From: Bacteroidales bacterium
Lineage (GTDB): Bacteria; Bacteroidota; Bacteroidia; Bacteroidales; UBA7960
Length of the DNA stretch: 8,716 nucleotides
Direction of reading: 5' to 3'
Assembly (NCBI GenBank): GCA_007123065.1
Contig: SKSI01000108.1
Span: 1-8,716 of the forward strand
How positions within the stretch are numbered: position 1 is the first letter of the stretch; the number at the start of each line of letters is the position of its first letter. The notes beneath the pieces were generated by a model. It ran no database searches. It was not told where the DNA came from and saw only the letters and a program-made list of their open reading frames with translations. Shown one piece after another: positions 1 to 6,936 of this stretch. The translations under genes and the position numbers were made by a program.

Positions 1-755
1 ACAACAAGTGCCGCCTCCGGGGTCAGGGCAAGAACGCCGCGTCCTACTGTTTCCATAACCTTCCTGCTGTAGGTAAAAATCCCGACGGCAATGGCAATAC
101 CACCCAATAAAAAAAGCAGCTGTACTCCATCAAGGGAAAACAACCCGAAATTCAGCTGGATATCGGGTGCGGAAGGAACGAAAACACCCATTACATTGGC
201 GATATTATTGGCACCCAGGCTATAGGCACCAAAAGCACCAGCTACAATCAGTCCGATACGGATCATCGAATCAAGCTTAATAGCGTGAATCCGGGTTCTG
301 CGCAGGAAGTTACGCAATAAAATGTAAAGCAGTGCTGCAAAAATTGCCCCAAGTATAGGACCACTCACCCAGGTGGTCACGATTTTTGTTAATACCGTGA
401 AATCAGTTCCTTTTCCGGTAAAGGCAGTCCACCCGAGAATGGCGCCCACAACAGCCTGACTGGTTGATACCGGAAGGCTTGATCGCGTCATCAGGAAAAC
501 AGTGACACCTGCAGCCATTGCAACAGTGAAGGCGCCACCAAGAGCATCAACTTCGCCAAGACTGGTGAGCGTTTCTGAAGCACCCCGCCCTTGAAAAACA
601 GCACCAATGATCACAAATATGCTGGCAATCCAGGCAGCACGAATAAAACTAATCATCCGCGAACCAACTGCCGTGCCAAAAATATTGGCTGCATCATTGG
701 TTCCGAGTGACCACCCCAAAAGTAAACCGCTGGATATTAATACCAGAAACAACAT
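1..755 (-). CDS. pit: PiT-family inorganic phosphate permease (C-terminus beyond the left edge)
   Basis: Integral inner-membrane transporter predicted to import phosphate (probably metal-phosphate with H+, or Na+-coupled). I translated the minus strand by hand: 251 complete codons are visible and the frame stays open to the edge. The N-terminal PiT signature GTNDAAN is at residues 18-24. The central motif SLPVSTSQAVVGAILG is at about 93-108, and the inverted-repeat counterpart GANNIAN at about 181-187. At least six strongly hydrophobic stretches alternate with short loops, and the basic loop RNFLRRTRIH is at about 148-157. The start is well fixed: ATG at 755-753 is preceded by TTT and then an in-frame TAG at 761-759. 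It begins 11 nt after the DUF47 stop, so the two genes are almost certainly co-transcribed. Whether it is the short (about 340 aa) or the long (700+ aa) Bacteroidota form cannot be seen here. The family call is firm; the coupling ion is not. Confidence 0.93.
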   Translation of the reverse strand, partial: MLFLVLISSGLLLGWSLGTNDAANIFGTAVGSRMISFIRAAWIASIFVIIGAVFQGRGASETLTSLGEVDALGGAFTVAMAAGVTVFLMTRSSLPVSTSQAVVGAILGWTAFTGKGTDFTVLTKIVTTWVSGPILGAIFAALLYILLRNFLRRTRIHAIKLDSMIRIGLIVAGAFGAYSLGANNIANVMGVFVPSAPDIQLNFGLFSLDGVQLLFLLGGIAIAVGIFTYSRKVMETVGRGVLALTPEAALV

Positions 756-766
756 AAACTAAAACT

Positions 767-1414
767 TTATAAACTACGTTTGATAGCCATAATAGAAAGC
801 AGGTCCGCTACGCGCTCAGCAGCATCTGATAACAATTCAATATGCAGGGTGAAATACCTTAAGTGGAATTTTTCACTCAGTCGCGGAATGGGAAGCTCCT
901 GAAAAACCCTACGTTTAATGGAGTCAGCTTGTTTATCCGCCTCCTTTTCATATAAATAGACGCGATGAATCTTCTCCTTGACCTCTTCAGGACTTCTAAA
1001 ATAAGCTCTTGCAGCCGGAACTACGGACTCGATGGCAGATGCAGACAACTCTGACAATTTGATTAAGTCCTGATTCAACTCTGCCGGTATCTTGGGAACC
1101 TCGACATCAAACTGAAACAAGCTCTTTTTTGCCTGGTTAATGATGGCATCCATATCCTCAAGCAAACGCATGATATCACCCCTTAACTGAGGCATCAGTG
1201 ATTGCGTGTACATAATGTTTTCAATCTTTCTCCGCTTGATGTCTGCTTCTGTCTCAAGTGAGCTTAACGTTTTCAGGTTGTCAACAAACTGTTCCCTGTT
1301 TCCATAGAGATAGTTCCGAACCCCTTCCTTAAATATGATGGCTCCCTGATCAATGGTATCCAGAAAGGAATCAATAAGCTGAATCGATTTGTTTGCTTGT
1401 CTGAATGCGATCAT
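767..1414 (-). CDS. DUF47 / PhoU-like phosphate transport accessory protein
   Basis: Cytoplasmic, all-helical, 215-residue protein of the PhoU-like DUF47 (Pit accessory protein) family, which typically sits beside PiT permeases and is thought to modulate them. What I see is a length typical of the family, no signal peptide or membrane segment, and long charged amphipathic helices throughout. These include acidic/polar segments such as SLETEADIKRRKIE (about 51-64) and YEKEADKQADSIKRR (about 154-168), in the places where PhoU-like proteins carry their E/D-rich metal-binding repeats. It is the first gene of the leftward operon and is followed 11 nt later by the pit gene, which is the strongest support for a phosphate role. 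The ATG at 1414 has no Shine-Dalgarno sequence; a candidate TATATTTG promoter element lies about 31 nt upstream. The family is well supported; a regulatory or accessory mechanism is inferred from context. Confidence 0.9.
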   Translation of the reverse strand: MIAFRQANKSIQLIDSFLDTIDQGAIIFKEGVRNYLYGNREQFVDNLKTLSSLETEADIKRRKIENIMYTQSLMPQLRGDIMRLLEDMDAIINQAKKSLFQFDVEVPKIPAELNQDLIKLSELSASAIESVVPAARAYFRSPEEVKEKIHRVYLYEKEADKQADSIKRRVFQELPIPRLSEKFHLRYFTLHIELLSDAAERVADLLSIMAIKRSL

Positions 1415-1444
1415 GACGATGTTATTTTAATTAAATGAACTCGA

Positions 1445-1452
1445 CAAATATA
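1445..1452 (-). promoter_or_regulatory. Candidate Bacteroidota -7 promoter element for the phosphate operon
   Basis: Reading the minus strand, TATATTTG matches the Bacteroidota sigma-ABfr -7 consensus TAnnTTTG exactly. It lies 30 nt before the DUF47 ATG, which would give a 5' leader of roughly 20-25 nt. The -33 TTG partner is poor: the best candidate is TGG, about 22 nt upstream. An 8-mer with two free positions can occur by chance in AT-rich DNA, so the support comes mainly from its position. Confidence 0.42.
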
Positions 1453-1461
1453 GTTCAAATT

Positions 1462-1473
1462 TAAACCGGTTTA
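1462..1473. promoter_or_regulatory. Perfect 12-bp palindrome TAAACCGGTTTA, candidate operator
   Basis: TAAACCGGTTTA is identical to its own reverse complement. It carries a CCGG core inside otherwise AT-rich DNA. On the minus strand it lies between the candidate -7 element (1445-1452) and the place where a -33 element should be, so a bound dimeric regulator would block or reshape this promoter. The palindrome is seen directly; an operator role is inference. Confidence 0.35.
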
Positions 1474-1509
1474 TCCATTTTATGTTCAGTCGTTCTAAAT
1501 TCACAAATG

Positions 1510-1524
1510 AACACATGTAGTGTT
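1510..1524. repeat. Short hairpin AACAC-ATGTA-GTGTT next to a T-rich run
   Basis: The five-base arms AACAC and GTGTT are perfectly complementary around a five-base loop and are followed by TTTATATTTATT. The shape resembles a weak terminator on the plus strand. However, no plus-strand gene ends here (both neighbours point away), and the stem has only two G:C pairs. It is probably incidental to the AT-rich spacer. Confidence 0.2.
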
Positions 1525-1600
1525 TTTATATTTATTATGTTTCTTATTTTTAAGTTTTTATATATTATTTGTTATGTCTATAAATGACACTTAACACAGT

Positions 1601-1682
1601 TTATCATATTTTTGTAGAGTTTATGATAAGATATTATCATGGTCTTTAAAAACCCAAAAAGCACCATAAAACACCTATCATA
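1601..1682. repeat. Cluster of four TATCAT/ATGATA motifs, including a perfect 7-bp-arm inverted repeat
   Basis: TATCAT occurs at 1602-1607, 1635-1640 and 1676-1681, and its complement ATGATA at 1623-1628. The second and third units in order form a perfect inverted repeat, ATGATAA-gata-TTATCAT, at 1623-1640. The first two form TTATCATA (1601-1608) and TATGATAA (1622-1629) around a 13-nt loop. An exact TAnnTTTG octamer (TATTTTTG, 1607-1614, plus strand) sits inside that loop. The cluster is 66-147 nt upstream of the addA ATG. It may be an operator array or a low-stability hairpin; AT-richness makes chance copies more likely. Confidence 0.35.
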
Positions 1683-1701
1683 ACTTTTTTTTAATCCATT
1701 A

Positions 1702-1732
1702 TTGCTCCATTCAAAATGCTTGCGTAAATTAG
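1702..1732 (+). promoter_or_regulatory. Weak candidate promoter for addA
   Basis: TTG at 1702-1704 and TAAATTAG at 1725-1732 are separated by 20 nt, a suitable spacing for the Bacteroidota -33/-7 pair. The -7 octamer matches TAnnTTTG at five of its six fixed positions. Transcription would start near 1739, leaving only a very short leader before the ATG at 1748. The exact TATTTTTG at 1607-1614 is an alternative -7 element but lacks a -33 partner. Confidence 0.25.
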
Positions 1733-1747
1733 CAGAAAGTGCTTCAT

Positions 1748-4700
1748 ATGGAAAAAAAGAATTTTCTTGTCTACAAATCATCTGCCGGAAGCGGCAAAAC
1801 CTTCACCCTGGTCAAGGAGTATCTTAAGATTATACTCAGGGACACCGAAGCTGTCAGAAACGTTCTTGCAATCACCTTCACAAATGCCGCGGCTGCTGAG
1901 ATGAAGGAGCGGATAATCAAAGAATTAAGCCATATCATCGATTACGGCCACAATAGTGCTCAACAAGAACTGCCGGGGATGATGGCACAAATCATCAAAG
2001 AATGGAAAGATGAAGGTTTTGTCATTTCAGACAACCAGTGGATCATTCAACAGGCTCTTCAGGCAAGGAAAAGGATTCTGCACCAGTATGCAGATTTCTC
2101 TGTAAGTACAATTGACAGTTTTATACACCGGGTGATCCGCACTTTTGCGTTTGACCTGCATCTTCCGCTTGGTTTTGAAGTGGAACTTGATGCAGACTCG
2201 CTGTTGACGCTTGCGGTAGATCTGCTGATTTCCAGCGTCGGGAAGGATGAAAAACTTACACAACTGCTGGTTACCTATATCCTAAATCAAACTGACGAAG
2301 AAAAAGACACACGGCTCGAGAACATGATCGTTGATATGGCAAAAACCCTGACCGATGAAGAGAGTACCCCTTTTGTCAATATGCTTAAAAATGCAGGTCT
2401 GGATGATTTTGAAACCATCGTCAAAGATTTAAAACAATCGGTTGCTGTTTTTGAACAAAAAGTTGCTGATGAAGCCAAATCTGCATCAGCGTTGATTCGC
2501 AACAGCGGACTTGTCCCACCAGACTTTTATTATGCCTCAAAAGGCATTGTTGGCTACTTTGAGCAACTGGCAGCCGGAAAAATCAAAGAAAAAATACACC
2601 CAAACAAAAACGTCCTCAAAACAATCGAAGAGAATCAGTGGTGTTCAAAAAAATGCACGGCGCAGGCCAAAGTATCAATCGACTCCATTCAAAATGATTT
2701 AAAAAACCATTATGAAGCAATCCAAACAATATCTGAATCATCACTAAAAACATATTTAATCCATAAAGCCATATTGGGAAACATCTATCCAATTGCTGTA
2801 TTAAATCAAGTGGAATTATTACTTGAAGAGATCAAATCTGACAACGTTGTATTGCATATTTCCGACTTCAACAAACGCATATCCGACATTGTACGCAATG
2901 AGCCGGTTCCTTTTATTTATGAACGGCTGGGTGAGCGTTACAGGCATTATATGATTGATGAGTTTCAGGATACATCTGCATTGCAATGGGAAAACCTTTT
3001 GCCATTGCTGGTGAATGGTCTTGCAGGTGGAAACAAGAGTTTGATCGTGGGAGATGGAAAGCAGGCAATATATCGTTTTCGAAACGGAGATGTGGAACAA
3101 TTTGCCAATTTGCCAAAATTAAGCGCAGAAGTTGAATCGGTTGCCAAACCGGAATGGGAAGCAAGTCTGACTCACAACTATAACGATGAGGTATTGAAGC
3201 ACAACTGGCGTTCCGCACGCTCCATTGTCGAATTCAATAATGACTTTTTCGGGCATACCAAAAAATACCTTGCCAGTCAACTGCAACCCATCTATGACGA
3301 CCTTGCCCAGAAACATGTTTCAAAAAGCCTTTCCGGTTATGTTGAGGCATCATTCTGGAATGGCGAAGAAGGGTGCGGTACAGACGAACAGATGCTGCAA
3401 AATGTATTGTCGGCGATCAGGCGCTGTCAGCATGCCGGACATCCATTAAGCGATATCACAATCCTATGCAGGAAACATAAAGAAGGCAGTCAACTGGCAA
3501 AAGGACTGCTCGCCCATGATATTCCCGTTATTTCACCTGAATCCCTACTGCTCAGCCAGGCAAAGGATGTGAACTTCTTCATCAGCGTACTTCGACTGCT
3601 AAATAATCCTTACGATAAGATTGCAGCTGTCGAAATGCTGACATACCTGCTGCATAACAGGTATATTAGCAATCCCGCGAGTTTGCACGCCTGCCTTCTG
3701 GAAACAGGAATTACAAAAAGTGATCAAAAGCCACGGGGCAAAACGCATGTATCTGCCATCGAAAAGCTGATCCGGAAAAATGGGATCGATTTTACATTTG
3801 ACCAATTCATTCATCAAAACATTTATGACACCTGCGAAACCATTGTGAGGATGTTTTTCTCTGAAAAGGAATCCGTGAATCCTTTCGTTTCCTTTTTTAT
3901 GGATGCAGTTTATGACTATGAGTCGGAACAAATGCTGTCTTATGCTGATTTTATTAAATGGTGGGAAGAAAAAGGCAAAAGTTATTCGGTAGTGGTTCCT
4001 GAGGGCATTGATGCCGTGCAGGTTATGACTATCCACAAATCTAAAGGTTTGCAATTTCCAATTGTAATCCATCCTTTTGCAGATCAAGCTGTAAAACAAC
4101 CCACAAAACCCGGTTTCTGGATTCGTGGCGACCAGGTTGAAATGGCCACCCTCCCCGCCGCCTGGCTGCGCATGACAAAATCAAGCCTGGAAGGCACACC
4201 TTTTCAGGCTCGTGTTGAAAAGGAGATGGAGAAAAGCTTTCTGGATCTTCTCAATACAACCTATGTGGCATTTACCAGGCCATCACAAAAGTTGTTCGTT
4301 TTTTTCCAGCAAGAGAAACGAAAATCGAAAGGCTCCATTGGCGAGTTGTTCAAAGAATTCCTGAAGGAAAAAGGAATGTGGCAGGAAAACCTCCATATCT
4401 ATCAATTTGGACAATTTGATGAAGTGGGCGACAAAACCCATCACAAAAATGGCTCAGCTTCTTCATTCAAAAAACTACTGAGCAATTCCTGGACACAAAA
4501 GCTGCAAATGCGTTCTCACAATCTTGAACGCAGCATCCTCTTTGACCGGCAGGATGCCCTTGAAAGAGGCAACTTGATCCATCGTGCAATGGAAGAAATC
4601 CAAAGCACAGAAGATGTAAGTCCTGTGCTCCGGATAATGATGGATAAGGGGGAAATTGGTCCGGAAATCAAAGCAGAATGGACTGACAAGATCAATGCCC

Positions 4701-4975
4701 TGATCAGGCACCCCGCCGTTGAAGCATGTTTCAGACCGGGCACATCCTTAAAAACCGAACCAGGCATATTTGACCACCAGGGCAATTTCTTCCGTCCCGA
4801 CCGCGTGGTATTCCTCGAAGATGAATGTGTGGTGATCGACTATAAAACAGGGAAAGCCTATGAACACCACAACCAACAGATGAACACATATGCATATCTT
4901 TTAGAATCAATAGGATACAGCAATATTAAGAAAGTTATTCTTTATCTGGACCAGGGAAAGGCAAAAACAGTCTAA
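1748..4975 (+). CDS. addA: AddA/RecB-like UvrD-family helicase with C-terminal PD-(D/E)XK nuclease (double-strand-break end processing)
   Basis: ATP-dependent helicase-nuclease predicted to unwind and trim DNA ends for recombinational repair, in the manner of AddA of AddAB. In a 1,075-residue protein all superfamily 1 motifs are visible in order. Walker A SSAGSGKT is at 11-18 and motif Ia AITFTNAAAAEMKERI at about 41-56. STIDSFI is near 120, Walker B DEFQDTS at 404-410, VGDGKQAIYRFR at about 434-445 and HNWRS at about 485-489. VMTIHKSKGLQFP is near 760 and YVAFTRP at about 839-845. A RecB-type nuclease closes the protein: GNLIH (H945), PDRV (D1018), IDYKTGK (D1031, K1033) and QMNTYAYLL (Q1044, Y1048). 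The ATG at 1748 is preferred over an in-frame GTG at 1739 because the family starts just before the Walker A strand. No addB gene adjoins it; upstream genes diverge and downstream genes are metabolic. Bacteroidota versions are often annotated only as UvrD-helicase domain proteins. Confidence 0.93.
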   Translation: MEKKNFLVYKSSAGSGKTFTLVKEYLKIILRDTEAVRNVLAITFTNAAAAEMKERIIKELSHIIDYGHNSAQQELPGMMAQIIKEWKDEGFVISDNQWIIQQALQARKRILHQYADFSVSTIDSFIHRVIRTFAFDLHLPLGFEVELDADSLLTLAVDLLISSVGKDEKLTQLLVTYILNQTDEEKDTRLENMIVDMAKTLTDEESTPFVNMLKNAGLDDFETIVKDLKQSVAVFEQKVADEAKSASALIRNSGLVPPDFYYASKGIVGYFEQLAAGKIKEKIHPNKNVLKTIEENQWCSKKCTAQAKVSIDSIQNDLKNHYEAIQTISESSLKTYLIHKAILGNIYPIAVLNQVELLLEEIKSDNVVLHISDFNKRISDIVRNEPVPFIYERLGERYRHYMIDEFQDTSALQWENLLPLLVNGLAGGNKSLIVGDGKQAIYRFRNGDVEQFANLPKLSAEVESVAKPEWEASLTHNYNDEVLKHNWRSARSIVEFNNDFFGHTKKYLASQLQPIYDDLAQKHVSKSLSGYVEASFWNGEEGCGTDEQMLQNVLSAIRRCQHAGHPLSDITILCRKHKEGSQLAKGLLAHDIPVISPESLLLSQAKDVNFFISVLRLLNNPYDKIAAVEMLTYLLHNRYISNPASLHACLLETGITKSDQKPRGKTHVSAIEKLIRKNGIDFTFDQFIHQNIYDTCETIVRMFFSEKESVNPFVSFFMDAVYDYESEQMLSYADFIKWWEEKGKSYSVVVPEGIDAVQVMTIHKSKGLQFPIVIHPFADQAVKQPTKPGFWIRGDQVEMATLPAAWLRMTKSSLEGTPFQARVEKEMEKSFLDLLNTTYVAFTRPSQKLFVFFQQEKRKSKGSIGELFKEFLKEKGMWQENLHIYQFGQFDEVGDKTHHKNGSASSFKKLLSNSWTQKLQMRSHNLERSILFDRQDALERGNLIHRAMEEIQSTEDVSPVLRIMMDKGEIGPEIKAEWTDKINALIRHPAVEACFRPGTSLKTEPGIFDHQGNFFRPDRVVFLEDECVVIDYKTGKAYEHHNQQMNTYAYLLESIGYSNIKKVILYLDQGKAKTV

Positions 4976-5017
4976 ATAAAAACTGCTGGATATCAATCGT
5001 TTTACAGCACCCAACAC

Positions 5018-5061
5018 CCCGTTTTTAAACATTTATTTGTATTTTGCGACACAAAAACGGG
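5018..5061. repeat. Inverted repeat CCCGTTTTT / AAAAACGGG between addA and nuoE
   Basis: The nine-base arms at 5018-5026 and 5053-5061 are perfectly complementary around a 26-nt loop. A second short inverted pair, TTTGT (5036-5040) and ACAAA (5051-5055), is nested in the loop and partly competes with the outer stem. It lies 43-86 nt after the addA stop and 64-107 nt before the nuoE start, so it could be a bidirectional terminator-like stem or a control element for the formate dehydrogenase operon. The loop is long and no clean T-run follows the stem, so a standard intrinsic terminator is doubtful. I found no convincing TTG/TAnnTTTG promoter pair in this 149-nt gap. Confidence 0.3.
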
Positions 5062-5124
5062 TCATGATACACATAATGAAAATATGTCGTTCACTGTTTT
5101 GACCATACATATAACTTTATAATA

Positions 5125-5580
5125 ATGAGCAATCAAGCTATTTTAAATCAATTTGCGCCTGAGCAGCACAACATTCTGGAGGTTCTGCATGCCATACAGG
5201 ATAACCATCCGCAAAATTACCTGACCAAAGATGCGCTGGAAGAAACAGCACGCTATTTGGGTATGACCAAAAGCACTGTTTATGGCGTAGCAGGTTATTA
5301 TACGATGTTCAGCCTGAAACCGCGGGGAAAACATGTCATCAGGGTTTGTGTTTCACCTGTTTGTGAAATAATGAAAGTCAATGACGTTTTGCTGCATCTT
5401 GAAAAGGAACTGGGTGTTGGTCAGGGAGAAACGACTCCTTGCGGACTTTTTACCCTGGAAGTATCAGAGTGTCTGGGGCAATGCCAGGAAGCCCCTTCAA
5501 TGATGATTAATGAGCAGGTTTACAACAAGCTTAACGCGGAAAAAATCTCAGAAATACTAAACACATACAGGGCAGAGTAA
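5125..5580 (+). CDS. nuoE: NuoE/FdsG-like thioredoxin-fold [2Fe-2S] subunit of NAD-linked formate dehydrogenase
   Basis: Small electron-transfer subunit that pairs with the NuoF-like FMN subunit in complex I, NAD-reducing hydrogenases and FdsGBA-type formate dehydrogenases. The 151-residue length is typical. The N-terminal helical part (about 1-65) contains the family block TVYGVAGYYTMFSLKPRGKH. The thioredoxin-like half carries four cluster cysteines: C75 and C80 in CVSPVC, and C116 and C120 in CLGQC. The ATG at 5125 has an A/T-rich leader and no Shine-Dalgarno sequence. It is the first gene of a three-gene run with the nuoF-like gene 50 nt downstream and an fdhA after that. I assign it to formate dehydrogenase rather than complex I because no membrane or other complex I subunits follow, and because Bacteroidota complex I generally lacks the NuoEFG module (family knowledge, not seen here). 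Confidence 0.93.
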   Translation: MSNQAILNQFAPEQHNILEVLHAIQDNHPQNYLTKDALEETARYLGMTKSTVYGVAGYYTMFSLKPRGKHVIRVCVSPVCEIMKVNDVLLHLEKELGVGQGETTPCGLFTLEVSECLGQCQEAPSMMINEQVYNKLNAEKISEILNTYRAE

Positions 5581-5630
5581 TTCTCCGGATGATGCCGGTT
5601 TTTTGCCTTTTGAAAATAAAATTCACTCCA

Positions 5631-6872
5631 ATGATTCAAGAAACCAGAGTTATTTTAAAGAATGCAGGACAAAATAATCCGGAATCCATCGAGGATTACA
5701 TGGCTGCAGGCGGTTATGAAGCTTTGCGCAAAGCTTTAAGCATCAAACCTGCCGGCATCATAGATGAGTTGCTGGAGGCGGGACTTAGAGGCCGTGGTGG
5801 CGCAGGCTTCTCAACCGGCATGAAGCAGCAATTCACCAGCAAAGGTTGTCAGGATTGTCCGCAGCGCTATGTTGTAGTAAATGCTGATGAAGGAGAGCCC
5901 GGAACTTTCAAAGACCGCGTCATCATGGAGGAAGACCCGCACCTGTACCTTGAAGGCACAATCATCGCTGCATATGCCATTCAGGCGACAAAAGGGTACA
6001 TCTACATACGTGGCGAGTACACCGACTCCATTTACAAAACACAAAAAGCCATTAATGATGCTTATGAAAAGGGTTTTCTGGGAGAAAGCATCATGGGGTC
6101 AGAATTCGATTTTGATGTTGAAATCAAGCCAGGGGCAGGCTCATATCTTTGTGGCGAAGAGCTTACCATGCTGGAATCTCTGGAGGGTAAGCGCGGCAAC
6201 CCGCGGATCAAGCCCCCCTTCCCGGCAGAAAAAGGCCTTTTCGGAATGCCAACTCTTGTGAACAATGTGGAAACACTTGCCAATATTCCCGTTATCATTT
6301 CAAGGGGCAAGGACTGGTATCGCCAATATGGAACAGAACGCTCACCGGGGACAAAAATCTTCTCTATCAGCGGGCAGGTTAACAAGCCTGGCAATTATGA
6401 AGTGGAGCTTGGGGTTACTTTACGTCAGCTTATTGACGATCTGGCCGGTGGAATGAAAGATGGCAAGACTTTTAAGGCAGCACTTCTCGGCGGGGCCGCA
6501 GGAACCTTTGTAGATGCAGGCATGCTGGATGAAAAGATGACATACGACAACTTGCGGGAAAAAGACGCGACACTTGGTTCCGGTGCAGTGATTGTTTTGG
6601 CCGAAGGGGACTCGGTATACGATATTCTTCAAAACTGCCTGCGCTTCTTCCGTCACGAAAGCTGCGGCAAATGCGTACCGTGCCGGGTTGGAACGAGCCT
6701 GCTTGTGCGAAAAGGGGTTGAATTACGCAACGGAAATCCGGGAAAGATGCTCATGCTGCAAGAGATGGAAAAGGAAGCTGAACTGATGGCTCAAACATCT
6801 CTCTGCCCGCTGGGTCAAAGCCCGATACTGCCATTAAAATCAGCCATAAGGTATTTTGCCAAAGAGCTGTGA
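5631..6872 (+). CDS. nuoF: NuoF/FdsB-like NADH-binding FMN/[4Fe-4S] subunit (diaphorase) of formate dehydrogenase
   Basis: Flavoprotein subunit that exchanges hydride with NAD(H) at FMN and passes electrons to the Fe-S chain. In a 413-residue protein the glycine-rich nucleotide/FMN motif GLRGRGGAGF is at 51-60, ADEGEPGTFKDR at about 85-96, GAGSYLCGEE at 168-177 and GKRGNPR at 186-192. The [4Fe-4S] ligands C345, C348 and C351 lie in SCGKCVPCRVGT, with C392 in SLCPLG. Only 21 residues follow the last ligand, so there is no C-terminal two-cluster ferredoxin domain as in bifurcating HydB. There is also no N-terminal thioredoxin-like domain as in longer HydB/FdsB proteins. The ATG at 5631 is chosen because the protein then begins as the family does. 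An in-frame ATG at 5589 would add 14 residues (MMPVFCLLKIKFTP) unlike the family. The stop is followed by 64 nt and then fdhA. An extra CxxC (C73, C76) is unusual. Confidence 0.94.
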   Translation: MIQETRVILKNAGQNNPESIEDYMAAGGYEALRKALSIKPAGIIDELLEAGLRGRGGAGFSTGMKQQFTSKGCQDCPQRYVVVNADEGEPGTFKDRVIMEEDPHLYLEGTIIAAYAIQATKGYIYIRGEYTDSIYKTQKAINDAYEKGFLGESIMGSEFDFDVEIKPGAGSYLCGEELTMLESLEGKRGNPRIKPPFPAEKGLFGMPTLVNNVETLANIPVIISRGKDWYRQYGTERSPGTKIFSISGQVNKPGNYEVELGVTLRQLIDDLAGGMKDGKTFKAALLGGAAGTFVDAGMLDEKMTYDNLREKDATLGSGAVIVLAEGDSVYDILQNCLRFFRHESCGKCVPCRVGTSLLVRKGVELRNGNPGKMLMLQEMEKEAELMAQTSLCPLGQSPILPLKSAIRYFAKEL

Positions 6873-6936
6873 GGCAATAAAAGAAAACTCCATCCATCAC
6901 AATTTGAAACATTTGCGGATATATACCAATAATAAG

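Larger units (their letters stand above)
1415..1747. other. AT-rich divergent intergenic region (333 nt), no gene seen
   Basis: This stretch separates the leftward phosphate operon from rightward addA and must hold both promoters. It is conspicuously AT-rich, especially 1520-1575 and 1680-1700. The only reading frame, a 67-codon one on the minus strand at 1578-1781, overlaps the addA start, shows no family features, and is not credible as a gene. The recognisable contents are a TATATTTG element, a 12-bp CCGG-centred palindrome, a small hairpin at 1510-1524, a TATCAT/ATGATA cluster at 1601-1682, and a weak candidate addA promoter at 1702-1732. Confidence 0.8.

Noticed and set aside
1501..1700. 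CRISPR, tRNA or mobile-element ends in the intergenic region
   Set aside because: No regularly spaced repeats, no cloverleaf-like sequence and no terminal inverted repeats with a transposase are visible.
1739..1747. GTG start for addA three codons upstream
   Set aside because: ATG 1748 places the Walker A motif at the usual distance from the N-terminus and is the stronger start codon; GTG cannot be fully excluded.
1578..1781. 67-codon minus-strand open frame overlapping the addA start
   Set aside because: It runs through AT-rich intergenic DNA and over the addA Walker A region's upstream codons; no family features and no convincing leader.
3599..4099. 166-codon minus-strand open frame inside addA
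   Set aside because: It lies wholly opposite conserved addA coding sequence and its translation shows no domain-like pattern.
4984..5009. TGCTG/CAGCA pair just after the addA stop as an intrinsic terminator
   Set aside because: The stem has only five pairs, the loop is 16 nt, and no T-run follows.
5589..5630. Longer NuoF start at ATG 5589
   Set aside because: The 14 extra residues (MMPVFCLLKIKFTP) do not resemble the NuoF N-terminus, and ATG 5631 gives the expected start.
5125..6872. NuoE and NuoF as part of respiratory complex I
   Set aside because: The next gene is a formate dehydrogenase with catalytic CH and RGQNNVQG motifs, not NuoG, and no membrane subunits are present.
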